NCBI RefSeq assembly: GCF_002218195.1
Contig: NZ_CP022336.1
Coordinates: 868,001-932,000, forward strand
From: Sphingorhabdus sp. SMR4y
GTDB taxonomy: Bacteria; Pseudomonadota; Alphaproteobacteria; Sphingomonadales; Sphingomonadaceae
Reading direction: 5' to 3'
Length of the DNA: 64,000 bases
A program made the translations under genes and the position numbers. Below the pieces are notes generated by a model, which was not told the DNA's origin, did no database searches, and saw nothing but the letters and a program-made list of their open reading frames with translations. Positions 48,475 through 56,389 of the stretch are shown piece by piece. Every line of letters begins with the position of its first letter. The first letter of the stretch is position 1.

Positions 48475-49149
48475 ATGGCAGGTATTTTTTCTAGAACGCG
48501 CGACATTATCGCCGCCAACGTCACAGACATGCTGGACAAGGCCGAAGACCCGTCGAAAATGATCCGGATGATCATCCTCGAGATGGAAGAAACCCTGGTC
48601 GAAGTTCGCGCCTCTGCCGCGCGCACCATTGCCGACCAGAAGGAAATGCGCCGTCATATCGACAAGCTCGACCATCTGACCGAGGACTGGAGCGAGAAAG
48701 CCCAGCTCGCGCTGTCGAAGGATCGCGAGGATCTGGCCAAGGCAGCCCTCGTCGAAAAGCGCAAGGCCGCCGACATGGCCGACCAGCTGAAAGCCGAAAT
48801 CCAGACTCTCGACGACGCGCTTCGGTCATCCGAAGGTGACATTGCCAAATTGCAGAAGAAGCTGCAGGAAGCCCGCTCGCGCCAGAGCAGCCTGGTAAAC
48901 CGGCTGGAAAGCGCAGAAAACCGCGTGAAGCTTCGCGAAATGTATAATGGCGAAAAGGTCCACGATGCCTTCTCCCGTTTCGAATATCTCGAACGCCAGG
49001 TTGATTTTGCCGAAGGCCGCGCAGACGCGCTTGGCATGGGTGGCGAACCACAGAGCCTGGAGAACCAGATCGCTGCGCTCGAATCCAGCGACAAGGTCGA
49101 TGAAGAACTGGAGGCCATGAAGGCAGCCATGAAAAAAGGTGACGCATAA
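48475..49149 (+). CDS. pspA: phage-shock protein PspA
   Basis: Coiled-coil membrane-stress protein of 224 residues, of the IM30/ESCRT-III-like family. It binds damaged inner membrane and restrains PspF. It begins MAGIFSRTRDIIAANVTDML, followed by DKAEDPSKMIRMIILEME and long helices up to about 185 with ARSRQSSLVNRLESAENRVKLREMYN, and ends with a QIAALESSDKVDEELEAMKAAM. ATG 48475 has GGAG at 48464-48467. A longer frame from 48322 would run through the hairpin and is rejected. Confidence 0.96.
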   Translation: MAGIFSRTRDIIAANVTDMLDKAEDPSKMIRMIILEMEETLVEVRASAARTIADQKEMRRHIDKLDHLTEDWSEKAQLALSKDREDLAKAALVEKRKAADMADQLKAEIQTLDDALRSSEGDIAKLQKKLQEARSRQSSLVNRLESAENRVKLREMYNGEKVHDAFSRFEYLERQVDFAEGRADALGMGGEPQSLENQIAALESSDKVDEELEAMKAAMKKGDA

Positions 49150-49457
49150 TGCAGGAAGAACTCATCATCATTCCGATCGTCATGGGGACATTGTTCATCG
49201 GTCTGCCCTGGCTGATATTCCACTATGTGACAAAATGGAAAACCGCCGCAACGATCACCAACGAAGACGAACATTTGCTGGAAGAACTGCATCATATGGC
49301 GCGCCGTCTGGATGACCGGATGGAAACCATCGAACGGATCATGGCAGCGGACAATCCCGACTGGCGGCAATCCGCCCTGCCCGCTTCGAAATCTGACCAG
49401 GCCCCATCGCTCGAAAATTTTGACGAGCTTCTGAAGAAAGAAAGGCACCCATCATGA
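49149..49457 (+). CDS. pspB: phage-shock protein PspB
   Basis: Small inner-membrane protein of 102 residues: helix IIIPIVMGTLFIGLPWLIFHYV, then a cytoplasmic coiled coil LEELHHMARRLDDRMETIERIM. PspB and PspC sense membrane stress and recruit PspA. The ATG overlaps the pspA stop by one base (TAATG). The end SALPASKSDQAPSLENFDELLKKERHPS is longer than in E. coli PspB. The DDRMETIERI heptads match those of the later small proteins. Confidence 0.92.
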   Translation: MQEELIIIPIVMGTLFIGLPWLIFHYVTKWKTAATITNEDEHLLEELHHMARRLDDRMETIERIMAADNPDWRQSALPASKSDQAPSLENFDELLKKERHPS

Positions 49458-49837
49458 GCTCTTCACGCACGAAATTCTATCTCGACAAGCAGCGCGCAAA
49501 ATGGAGTGGTGTCTGTGCCGGGATCGCCGATTATACCGGGATAAATGTTGCTTGGGTCCGACTGGCAGCGATCATTGCCACGGTCACCTTCGCATTCCCG
49601 TGGACCCTCGTGGCTTACTGGGTCGCAGCGAAAATATCCGAGCCAAAACCGGTGGGCATGTATCTGAGCGATCCGGAAGACACGAAATTCTGGCAGGGCG
49701 TGCGCCAGTCACCCCGCCGCACCACCCGCGATATCAAGTCGCGCTTCCGGGAAATCGACCGCAAGCTGGCTGATATGGAGCTCTATTACACGAGCAAGAA
49801 CACGTCGCTGTCCACCGAAATCGAAAATCTGCGCTAG
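49454..49837 (+). CDS. pspC: phage-shock protein PspC
   Basis: 127-residue sensor. The PspC domain (about 1-60) has YLDKQRAKWSGVCAGIADYTGINVAWVRLAAIIATV, one or two helices, then a cytoplasmic coiled coil ending IDRKLADMELYYTSKNTSLSTEIENLR. That end matches the tail motif of the five small proteins downstream. The start overlaps the pspB stop (ATGA). Confidence 0.94.
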   Translation: MSSSRTKFYLDKQRAKWSGVCAGIADYTGINVAWVRLAAIIATVTFAFPWTLVAYWVAAKISEPKPVGMYLSDPEDTKFWQGVRQSPRRTTRDIKSRFREIDRKLADMELYYTSKNTSLSTEIENLR

Positions 49838-49860
49838 ACGCCGGAACAGGGAGAAGAAAA

Positions 49861-50160
49861 ATGGATTTTGGCAGCCCGGAATTTGTTATCGCCATCATCG
49901 CCGTCAGCTATGGAGGATGGATCATCAACAACTGGATCAGAGCCAAACATGGCTATGAACTGGAAGATGAATGGGGCGGTAAAAGCAGCAAGACCGGTCC
50001 GGACGAACAGCGGAAAATCGAACTGCTTTCCAACGAAAACGCAGAGCTGGTCGGCAAGATAGACCGTCTTCAGGAACGGCTGCAGGTCCTCGAACGGATC
50101 GCCACCGATCCGGCGAAACGCACGGCTGACGAAATTGAAGCGCTAAGGGAGAAAAACTGA
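49861..50160 (+). CDS. psp-associated single-helix coiled-coil protein 1
   Basis: 99 residues: one helix (FVIAIIAVSYGGWIINNWI), the motif WIRAKHGYELEDEWGG, then a coiled coil with IDRLQERLQVLERIATD and EIEALREKN. It is a close paralogue of the next gene and resembles PspB in layout. GGGAGAAGAAAA precedes the ATG. No named family is recognised; it may form helical oligomers with PspB/PspC or bind PspA. Confidence 0.85.
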   Translation: MDFGSPEFVIAIIAVSYGGWIINNWIRAKHGYELEDEWGGKSSKTGPDEQRKIELLSNENAELVGKIDRLQERLQVLERIATDPAKRTADEIEALREKN

Positions 50161-50489
50161 TGTCCCCGGACAAGGTTGCCATGATCACGGAACTGGCCCC
50201 GATGCTGGCCGTAGGCATTGTCGCTATCTCTGTCGGCTGGGTCGCCACCACCTGGATGCGTGTCAAGAACGGCTATCCACTGGAAAACCAGTGGGGCAAG
50301 TCGGTCTATCCCAAAACCGACCAGGAAGCGGTCGAGCGGGTCAAGTTGCTAACCAACGAAAATGCCGAACTGCGGGCCGAAATCGGCTCGATGAAGGACC
50401 GGCTGGCCAATGTGGAGCGTATCGTCACCGATGACAGCCACCGGCTGACGCAGGAAATCGAGCAATTGCGCGACAAGCGCACGAATTGA
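50160..50489 (+). CDS. psp-associated single-helix coiled-coil protein 2
   Basis: 109 residues: helix LAVGIVAISVGWVATTWM, the motif WMRVKNGYPLENQWGK, a loop with KTDQEAVERVK, then LTNENAELRAEIGSMKDRLANVERIVTDDSHRLTQEIEQLRDKR (in parts). The WxRxKxGYxLExxWG motif is shared with the preceding gene, which marks a recent duplication. The ATG overlaps the previous stop by one base. Confidence 0.85.
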   Translation: MSPDKVAMITELAPMLAVGIVAISVGWVATTWMRVKNGYPLENQWGKSVYPKTDQEAVERVKLLTNENAELRAEIGSMKDRLANVERIVTDDSHRLTQEIEQLRDKRTN

Positions 50490-50502
50490 AGGGACAGGGA
50501 CA

Positions 50503-50757
50503 ATGGAAGGCATAATCGCTCTTTTGATACCATTTGGCGCCTTTGCGGTAGCGGGCTTTGCCATCTGGACCGGCCATCAGCGCAAGATGATCAAGATGCG
50601 GGGCGAGTTTCCCGGGACCAATGACGCGGATGCACAGCGGATGCGGGAAGAGCTTAAATATCTGAAAGACCGCGTTGCGGTTCTGGAACAGATCACGACC
50701 GACGGCCACAGCACGCGGCAGCTGGAAAGCGAGATCGAACAATTGCGCAGCCGCTAA
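50503..50757 (+). CDS. psp-associated single-helix coiled-coil protein 3
   Basis: 84 residues: helix IIALLIPFGAFAVAGFAIW, a basic GHQRKMIKMR, then REELKYLKDRVAVLEQITTDG and LESEIEQLRSR. The tail closely matches gene 4 (EEVRYLKERVAVLEKIATD). It lacks the WG motif of genes 1 and 2. A good GGGACAGGGA lies upstream. Confidence 0.85.
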   Translation: MEGIIALLIPFGAFAVAGFAIWTGHQRKMIKMRGEFPGTNDADAQRMREELKYLKDRVAVLEQITTDGHSTRQLESEIEQLRSR

Positions 50758-50789
50758 CGGAGCCTGCGAAAAGTGGAGGGAAAGTTTAA

Positions 50790-51050
50790 ATGAATCCGTT
50801 TGAAATGGTCGTTGCCATCATCATCGTCATAACGATCGGGAAAGTGCTGAGCACGCGCTATCGGGCACAGAATGGCATTGTCGAAGACCAGCATGGCAAC
50901 GAAATTGCCGCCCAGAGCCAGGACACTGGCCGCCTGCAGGAAGAAGTCAGATATCTCAAGGAGCGCGTGGCCGTGCTCGAGAAAATTGCCACCGATGATC
51001 GCGGTGCCCGGGAACTGGAAAACGAGATCGAGAAATTGCGGGATCGGTGA
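50790..51050 (+). CDS. psp-associated single-helix coiled-coil protein 4
   Basis: 86 residues: helix FEMVVAIIIVITIGKVL, then RYRAQNGIVEDQHGNE, and a coiled coil EEVRYLKERVAVLEKIATDDRG with LENEIEKLRDR. It is most similar to protein 3. The ribosome binding site is GGAGGGAAAG. Confidence 0.85.
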   Translation: MNPFEMVVAIIIVITIGKVLSTRYRAQNGIVEDQHGNEIAAQSQDTGRLQEEVRYLKERVAVLEKIATDDRGARELENEIEKLRDR

Positions 51051-51071
51051 GCCGGTCCGGGAAGTGGAAGG

Positions 51072-51311
51072 ATGAGCATGATGCAAGAACCTGCTTTTTA
51101 TATGATCACTGCGGCGTTTTCGCTAATTGGATTGACGGTCGTGGCGCTGGTCGCCCTGCGCGGCTGGCGTGACTGGATCGCGCTGAAATCCCGCGAGATT
51201 GAGCAGCGGCGCGAGGACAATCCGCCCACCGCGACATCGCGGATCGAGGTCGCGGATCTCAAGGAGCGTATCCGCAAGCTGGAAGCCATTGCCGCAGGCG
51301 TGGAGCTTTAA
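51072..51311 (+). CDS. psp-associated single-helix coiled-coil protein 5
   Basis: 79 residues: helix MITAAFSLIGLTVVALVALRGW, basic RDWIALKSREIEQRR, and a shorter coiled coil VADLKERIRKLEAIAAG. It is the most diverged member and lacks the EIExLR end. Starts at 51072 or 51078 are possible. It is the last gene of the psp-type run. Confidence 0.8.
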   Translation: MSMMQEPAFYMITAAFSLIGLTVVALVALRGWRDWIALKSREIEQRREDNPPTATSRIEVADLKERIRKLEAIAAGVEL

Positions 51312-51392
51312 AGCCGCACCCTTCGTGCCAAGCTAGTCCCAGCATCGGCGAGAGCGCGTACCGCCTGCCGTTAACCTGCGGTCACCTTCGGC

Positions 51393-51416
51393 TCGACAAG
51401 CCCAGGACGGACGGTT
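51393..51416. repeat. degenerate REP-type half element
   Basis: TCGACAAGCCCAGGACGGAC resembles the right arm of the repeat in trmD (TCGACAGGCTCAGGACGAAC). No matching left arm is seen, so it is probably a decayed copy. It lies in the 194-base gap between the psp run and sufE, which holds nothing else I can recognise. Confidence 0.45.
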
Positions 51417-51505
51417 CTCTCACAACCTTCGGATGATCTGACCCAGGCCAACCAAACGGCAAAAATGGGTGACGTCGCGGTTCACCCCTGCTAACCGCCC
51501 TCCCC

Positions 51506-51916
51506 ATGAGCAAAATTGACGATTTAATCGAAGAATATGAATTTCTTGAACCGGATGACCGCTACCGGCTGCTGATCGATCTCGGCAAACAGCTCGATCC
51601 GATGCCGGACGCGCTGAAGACGGATGCGACGCTGGTAAGGGGCTGTTCCGCCTCGGTCTGGGTCTATCCCACGCAACTCGACGACGGACGGCTGCATTTT
51701 CTGGCCGACAGCAATGCAGCGATCACCAAGGGTATTATCGCGCTTGTGCTGGAAACGGTTCAAGATCAGGCGGTGGATGATATCGTCAGCACCGACATCG
51801 CGGCGGTGCTGGAACCGTTTGATCTCAAAAACCAGCTGAGTTCAAACCGGACCCAGGGCATTCCCAATATGATCGCTCTGATCCAGCAGACTGCGGAACG
51901 CCTGCAAAAAGCCTAG
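51506..51916 (+). CDS. sufE: SufE family cysteine desulfurase activator
   Basis: Takes sulfur from SufS for iron-sulfur cluster assembly. The 136-residue protein has the active cysteine Cys47 in LVRGCSASVWVYP, and LSSNRTQGIPNMIALIQQTA is typical of the C-terminus. No suf operon is adjacent. Its stop overlaps the J-protein stop on the opposite strand by four bases. Confidence 0.94.
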   Translation: MSKIDDLIEEYEFLEPDDRYRLLIDLGKQLDPMPDALKTDATLVRGCSASVWVYPTQLDDGRLHFLADSNAAITKGIIALVLETVQDQAVDDIVSTDIAAVLEPFDLKNQLSSNRTQGIPNMIALIQQTAERLQKA

Positions 51917-52449
51917 ACCGGCTTCCATACTCGCCGTTCCTCGGCAATCCGCAGAACGTCGAACGCCGCCTGCGCTGCCTGGAATTTCTTCGCCGCTTCT
52001 TCATCGCCCGGATTGACGTCCGGATGATATTCCTTGGCCATCGAGCGCCACGCTTTTTTAACCGTTTCGAATTCGACATCGGGCGTCAGGTCGAAAATCT
52101 CCAGCGCGGTCATTTCATCGCGCGAACGGCTACCGTCGCCGGACCCCATCCAGCTGTAATGCTTGGCTTCCTGATAGGCATTGGCATCGCGTTGCTCGTC
52201 GGCTTCGCGTTTCTTGCGCTCTTCCTTGTCGAGACCCTCAAAATAATCCCAGCCCCGGTTATATTCAGCCGCATGGGTCTGGCAGAAATACCAGCGTTCC
52301 GGGCTGTTGGGAGATTTTGGTGCAGGGCAATTGCCGGGTTCGTCGCAACCGTGCCGGTCACAAATCTTGACCTGCTGCGTTTCACGGGAGCTTTCATAGC
52401 TTCCCCAGCGGGGGAACCCCCAATTATCGGATCGTTTTGCTTTGGGCAT
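51913..52449 (-). CDS. J-domain protein (C-terminal DnaJ domain)
   Basis: 178 residues; the J domain is at the C-terminus (about 112-178) with the HPD motif in AKEYHPDVNPGDEEAAKKF, so it should stimulate an Hsp70 ATPase. The N-terminal part holds a possible zinc site (CDRHGCDEPGNCPAPKSPNSPERWYFCQTH, in parts) with Cys and His. A partner is not evident. Similar proteins are common in alphaproteobacteria. Together with sufE it may assist cluster assembly, which is only a guess from position. Confidence 0.9.
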   Translation of the reverse strand: MPKAKRSDNWGFPRWGSYESSRETQQVKICDRHGCDEPGNCPAPKSPNSPERWYFCQTHAAEYNRGWDYFEGLDKEERKKREADEQRDANAYQEAKHYSWMGSGDGSRSRDEMTALEIFDLTPDVEFETVKKAWRSMAKEYHPDVNPGDEEAAKKFQAAQAAFDVLRIAEERRVWKPV

Positions 52450-52499
52450 GATTGCGACTCTATCAAAGACTGGAGTTAACTACCAGCCTCTTCAACCGG

Positions 52500-54152
52500 C
52501 TAGTCACGAGACAATATATTGGCTGTAGCGCGGACCAGATCGGGTCGCTGCTGAAGTTCCACCTGACTGTTTGCCAGCTTCGCCCAATAACGCGCTTCGC
52601 TGGGCGACTTGGGAACGCCCTGGCCCGAATGATGAAGCTGCGCCCATATTGCTCTTGCCCCGGCATAGCCGCCTCGGGCGGCTAGCGAACAATCCTGGGC
52701 GACCTGATCCGCCCGTCCTTGCTGATAATGCAATTCGCATATCCAGTTATTGCCTTCCACATTACCGTCATCGGCGAGCGCACGCAGCTTTCGCAGGGAT
52801 TCATCCATCTGCTTTCCGTAGACGCCGAGCGCATAGGTTGCATAGGGATGCCCGCGATCCGATGCATCGCTGAACAGCGCAATCGCTCGCTCCTTGTCGA
52901 CAAGGCCGAATTTACCCTCCCACAAGGCAAAACCGAGGTGGGATTGCGCTTTTGCATATCCTTGCGAAGCCGCCAGCAGATATAATTCCAGTGCGCGGCT
53001 TGCCTTTTCAGGCTCGTTTTCCTGGTAATACCAGGCCAGTTCCGTCTGTCCCGCCGGATGTCCCTGCGCCGCAGATTTTTCCAGCCAGACCAGCGCCTGT
53101 TCGAGATCCCTGCGAACGCCGATACCGAGATGATACATGAACCCCAGAAACGATTGCGCCAGCGGGTCTCCCTCTGTCGCCAGCCGGGTGAGATTGGTGA
53201 GACCGAAATCGCCGAGAATCTCGCCCACCAATATGGTTTCGTCCTCAATCGCCAGACGGTCCATTGGGATATTCAGAGGCGACAGGGGTAAGCCCAACGG
53301 CAAGGCCGATGGGCTGCCGGGAGTGGCCGAAGGCCCACCTGGCTGATTGAGATAGAAATCTTCAAACCAGCTACCGTAATGGAAGGGCTGTTGCGGCCCG
53401 AAATCCAGTCCCCTTGTGTTGGAATAGACTTCCCGCGACACGACCTTGAAATAGTCCGACAGCTCGAGGCCGGGAATGGCAAGCTTGCTCGCGATCGCTT
53501 TGGCAAAGGGGCTGGTTGTGGAGTCCACGGGCGCCGCATCGAGCGCGGGCCGCCCTTTGGCGGTAGAGTAAAAGACAGCGCCCTGCTTCATCTCGAGCAA
53601 TCCCATCGGAGATACATCGCCGTCGGGATCATCGCTGCTCACATCCTTCAGGCGGACAACGGGATCCGGGGTCCGGCAGGCATCCATGAAGAACAGGTTG
53701 AACCGCTTCGCCTTCGAGGCTGCTTCCAGCATTTTTTCGAGCGGCAGAAACTCTGTATCCAGTTCATCCCTGGAGGCGAAAGCCGGCGCATCGACCGGCA
53801 CCATGAAATTGCGACCGTTATATTCAAAGCCGTGACCGGCATAATAGACGACGGCGCTTTCGGCGCTGGCTGCCCTGACCGCGAAAGCCTCGGCGGCGCT
53901 GTTCAATTCTGCGATATTCGCGTCACGCACATCGATAATTTCGAACCCTGCCCGGGCAAAGGCGGTGCAGACATGGTCTATGTCATTGACCGCATTCGCC
54001 AGTATCGGCCAGTTGAGACCGTCATAGGCACTGATACCAATGAGCAGCGCGACCCCGCGTTCACCCTGAGCGGCTTCACATTTCGCCGCGGCCGGGTGAT
54101 CGAAACCGAACAGGCCGACGAAGACAAGACAGCTGAGCAGAAATTTTTTCAT
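52500..54152 (-). CDS. exported caspase-like protease with Sel1 repeats
   Basis: 550 residues: signal peptide MKKFLLSCLVFVGLFGFDHP then AAA, a peptidase C14 domain (about 30-265) with the catalytic pair His107 in VVYYAGHGFEYNG and Cys159 in NLFFMDACRTPD, a Pro/Gly-rich linker (about 275-300), and Sel1 repeats (about 330-520; for instance SFLGFMYHLGIGVRRDLEQAL). ATG 54152 starts the signal peptide; a TTG upstream is rejected. Substrate unknown; the repeats suggest a protein partner in the periplasm. Confidence 0.88.
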   Translation of the reverse strand: MKKFLLSCLVFVGLFGFDHPAAAKCEAAQGERGVALLIGISAYDGLNWPILANAVNDIDHVCTAFARAGFEIIDVRDANIAELNSAAEAFAVRAASAESAVVYYAGHGFEYNGRNFMVPVDAPAFASRDELDTEFLPLEKMLEAASKAKRFNLFFMDACRTPDPVVRLKDVSSDDPDGDVSPMGLLEMKQGAVFYSTAKGRPALDAAPVDSTTSPFAKAIASKLAIPGLELSDYFKVVSREVYSNTRGLDFGPQQPFHYGSWFEDFYLNQPGGPSATPGSPSALPLGLPLSPLNIPMDRLAIEDETILVGEILGDFGLTNLTRLATEGDPLAQSFLGFMYHLGIGVRRDLEQALVWLEKSAAQGHPAGQTELAWYYQENEPEKASRALELYLLAASQGYAKAQSHLGFALWEGKFGLVDKERAIALFSDASDRGHPYATYALGVYGKQMDESLRKLRALADDGNVEGNNWICELHYQQGRADQVAQDCSLAARGGYAGARAIWAQLHHSGQGVPKSPSEARYWAKLANSQVELQQRPDLVRATANILSRD

Positions 54153-54197
54153 AGGCCAGTCTACCACTGACCGCTTGCTGTTCAACGATCAAATCAA

Positions 54198-54565
54198 GAA
54201 TACCAGAGGGTCTGTAAGCCGGGTTCTGTCCATCCGCCGAAACGGAATAGCCAGCCATTCATCTCGGCCATGCATTGCTGCGTGGCTCAAGCAACCAACC
54301 CGGGCAGCAAGCCGAAAAAGCCATATGCCGCCCCTATTTGGTTTTGCTCCAGGTGGGGTTTACCATGCCAGGCCTGTTGCCAGTCCCGCGGTGCGCTCTT
54401 ACCGCACCCTTTCACTGTCACGTGACCGAAGCCGTCGCGACCTGCTTTCTGTTGCACTTTCCCTAGGGTTGCCCCCGCCGGACGTTATCCGGCACCTTTT
54501 AATCGTGGAGCCCGGACTTTCCTCGACAAACTGCCGCGGCTGGCCGACCCTCTGGTGCGCCCTAT
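54198..54565 (-). ncRNA. rnpB: RNase P RNA
   Basis: Ribozyme that removes the 5' leader of pre-tRNAs. On the minus strand it has the conserved GAGGAAAGTCCGGGCTCCA near the 5' end, GTGAAAGGGTGCGGTAAGAG, and ACAGAACCCGGCTTACAGAC near the 3' end. Helix P1 is seen as CCAGAGGGTC at the 5' end (54546-54555) pairing with GACCCTCTGG at the 3' end (54203-54212). Ends are approximate. It starts directly after the amidase stop (54562). Confidence 0.93.
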
Positions 54566-55254
54566 TTAGTGATTCCGCGCTCCCTGTCCAACATTAAAGA
54601 CAAAAGCAGGGATCGGCACTCGCCATCGATCACGCCATCGATATTCTCTGGCCGGAAACGTCGCTGGAAGGCGACGACGGCGGCGGTCTGGTCGGATATA
54701 TCATAGCCGAACCGCTCCAGCGCCAGCATGAATCCGCCATCGGTCCAGGGCGGATCGTTGAGCTTCGCGGTCGGTCTTTTCAGGGCAATGCCGTGGCGCG
54801 CCAGTCTTTCCCAGTCGAACAGTTCTCCCGGGTCCTGCTTGCGCGCCGGAGCGAGATCGCTGTGACCGATAACATTGGAGGCGGTGATATTGTGCCGCTG
54901 CACGATGTCATGGGCCAGGCGGGTCACCGCATCCATCTGTTCTTCGGGAAACGGGACATAGCCCCATTCATGCCCGGGATTGACGATTTCGATACCGATG
55001 CTGGCGCTGTTAACATCACTGATTCCGCGCCAGAAGCCGCGCCCGGCGTGCCATGCGCGCTTTTCCTCGTCGACCATCTGGACGATCTGCCCGTCCTCGG
55101 TCACGACATAATGGGCCGAGACTTTCGCTTCGGGATTGGCCAGCCAGTTTATCGCCGAAGCGGCGTCCTGCATGCCGGTATAATGCATGACCAGAATATT
55201 GATCGGCAGCTTGCGTTCGTCAAAATTCGGAGACGGCGTCCAAATTGCATCCAT
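54562..55254 (-). CDS. N-acetylmuramoyl-L-alanine amidase (AmpD/AmiD type)
   Basis: Zinc amidase that cuts peptide from muramic acid; 230 residues. Zinc ligands: His24 in ILVMHYTGM, His in NVIGHSDLAPARKQDPG, and the Asp in that same motif. A peptidoglycan-binding-like C-terminus ends FQRRFRPENIDGVIDGECRSLLL (about 190-225). No signal peptide is seen, so cytosolic recycling is likely. rnpB begins at its end. Confidence 0.92.
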   Translation of the reverse strand: MDAIWTPSPNFDERKLPINILVMHYTGMQDAASAINWLANPEAKVSAHYVVTEDGQIVQMVDEEKRAWHAGRGFWRGISDVNSASIGIEIVNPGHEWGYVPFPEEQMDAVTRLAHDIVQRHNITASNVIGHSDLAPARKQDPGELFDWERLARHGIALKRPTAKLNDPPWTDGGFMLALERFGYDISDQTAAVVAFQRRFRPENIDGVIDGECRSLLLSLMLDRERGITK

Positions 55255-55275
55255 GAAGGGCCCCTCCTCTGCAGC

Positions 55276-55917
55276 TCAGGCGGTGACAATAGCACCCAGA
55301 AGCAATTCTGTCGCGGAAGGTGGAGAAATCCGCAAATCGCCACCATTTTGCAATGTGAGCTCCCGGGTCATCCACGCGCCCGCTGTCCGCGCGCTGAGAT
55401 CGGCAGGCGGGATGGTGCCATCCAGAGCAGCCCGGATCCCCTCATCCAGCGCGATCTTGTCGCCCTCCGCCCTGATAACGACCTCGACGCCCAGCTCTCC
55501 CTGCTCGGCACCGACATCCAGTCGTCCACCGCGCACCAGGGATTCTTTCGCGATCAGCGCGAGATTGAGAAGTATCTTGATCGCTTTTTTCGGCAGGGCT
55601 TCCCCCTGCAATGCCCAACCCAGCGTGATCTTGCCCGAATCGCCGAGCAGCGATTCGATCAGCTGGCGCGCCTCTGCCGGATCGACATTGTCGCCAAAGC
55701 CGCCTGCCGCGCCAAAGGCGAGCCGGAAATATTTCAGCTTGTTGGCCGAGACCCTCGCGCTGTCTGCCAGCAGGTCCATGCAGCGATCACGCATCACCGG
55801 ATCGGTTTCGCCTTCCAACAATTCCAGCCCGTTGTTGAGCGCTCCTACCGGGCTGAGCAGATCGTGGCATATTTTCGAACACAGCAATGCTGCCAGGTCA
55901 AATTCGCTATTCGACAT
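55276..55917 (-). CDS. chpT: histidine phosphotransferase ChpT
   Basis: Relays phosphate from CckA to CtrA and CpdR in the alphaproteobacterial cell-cycle pathway. The 213-residue protein has the phospho-acceptor His18 in SKICHDLLSPVGALNNGLELL, the ChpT form of HisKA, and a degenerate ATPase-like C-terminal half. The amidase start lies 22 bases downstream. No ctrA or cckA is in this window. Confidence 0.93.
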   Translation of the reverse strand: MSNSEFDLAALLCSKICHDLLSPVGALNNGLELLEGETDPVMRDRCMDLLADSARVSANKLKYFRLAFGAAGGFGDNVDPAEARQLIESLLGDSGKITLGWALQGEALPKKAIKILLNLALIAKESLVRGGRLDVGAEQGELGVEVVIRAEGDKIALDEGIRAALDGTIPPADLSARTAGAWMTRELTLQNGGDLRISPPSATELLLGAIVTA

Positions 55918-55941
55918 ATAAACACGCCCTTAACTATAGTT

Positions 55942-56373
55942 TCATTCCGCGGCTGTTTGGCCTTTTGCACCGGAGCAATCAAGGGTGATCGCATTGAAGC
56001 GGCCATAAATATCCCCGTTTTCAATCGCCTGCCATGCCGCGGCATCTGTCCCGTTTACGATAAGCCAGACCCGGCCATCGGCGGCGGCGCTGGCCGCGTC
56101 GGTTGCTGAGGGCTGCACGGTGCTGCCGGGGTGCGAATGATAATAGCCGACAATGCTGTTGCCGCCGCCACGCTGGTCCCGTTCGGCCGCTATCAATATC
56201 CCCGGATCGATCTCGAAATGGCGTAGCGGATCGGCGGCCACATTCGGCGCTGGACGATAGGTGCTGACCCGCCCGTCGTCGCCGAATAATATCCCGCAGA
56301 TTTCCTGCGGTTCACCGGCTTTGGCCAATTGCTGGAGTTCGGCCAAGATCGCGCTTGATATACAGACTTTCAT
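55942..56373 (-). CDS. JAMM/Mov34-type metalloprotease
   Basis: About 143 residues with an intact JAMM site: Glu24 in EPQEICGILFG, His79 and His81 with Asp92 in YYHSHPGSTVQPSATD. Bacterial JAMM proteins trim C-terminal tails of ubiquitin-like sulfur carriers or small peptides. No such carrier gene is nearby. The start may be 56373 or 56382. It is divergent from the rluD-family gene. Confidence 0.88.
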   Translation of the reverse strand: MKVCISSAILAELQQLAKAGEPQEICGILFGDDGRVSTYRPAPNVAADPLRHFEIDPGILIAAERDQRGGGNSIVGYYHSHPGSTVQPSATDAASAAADGRVWLIVNGTDAAAWQAIENGDIYGRFNAITLDCSGAKGQTAAE

Positions 56374-56389
56374 GGCCCACATCTACGCG

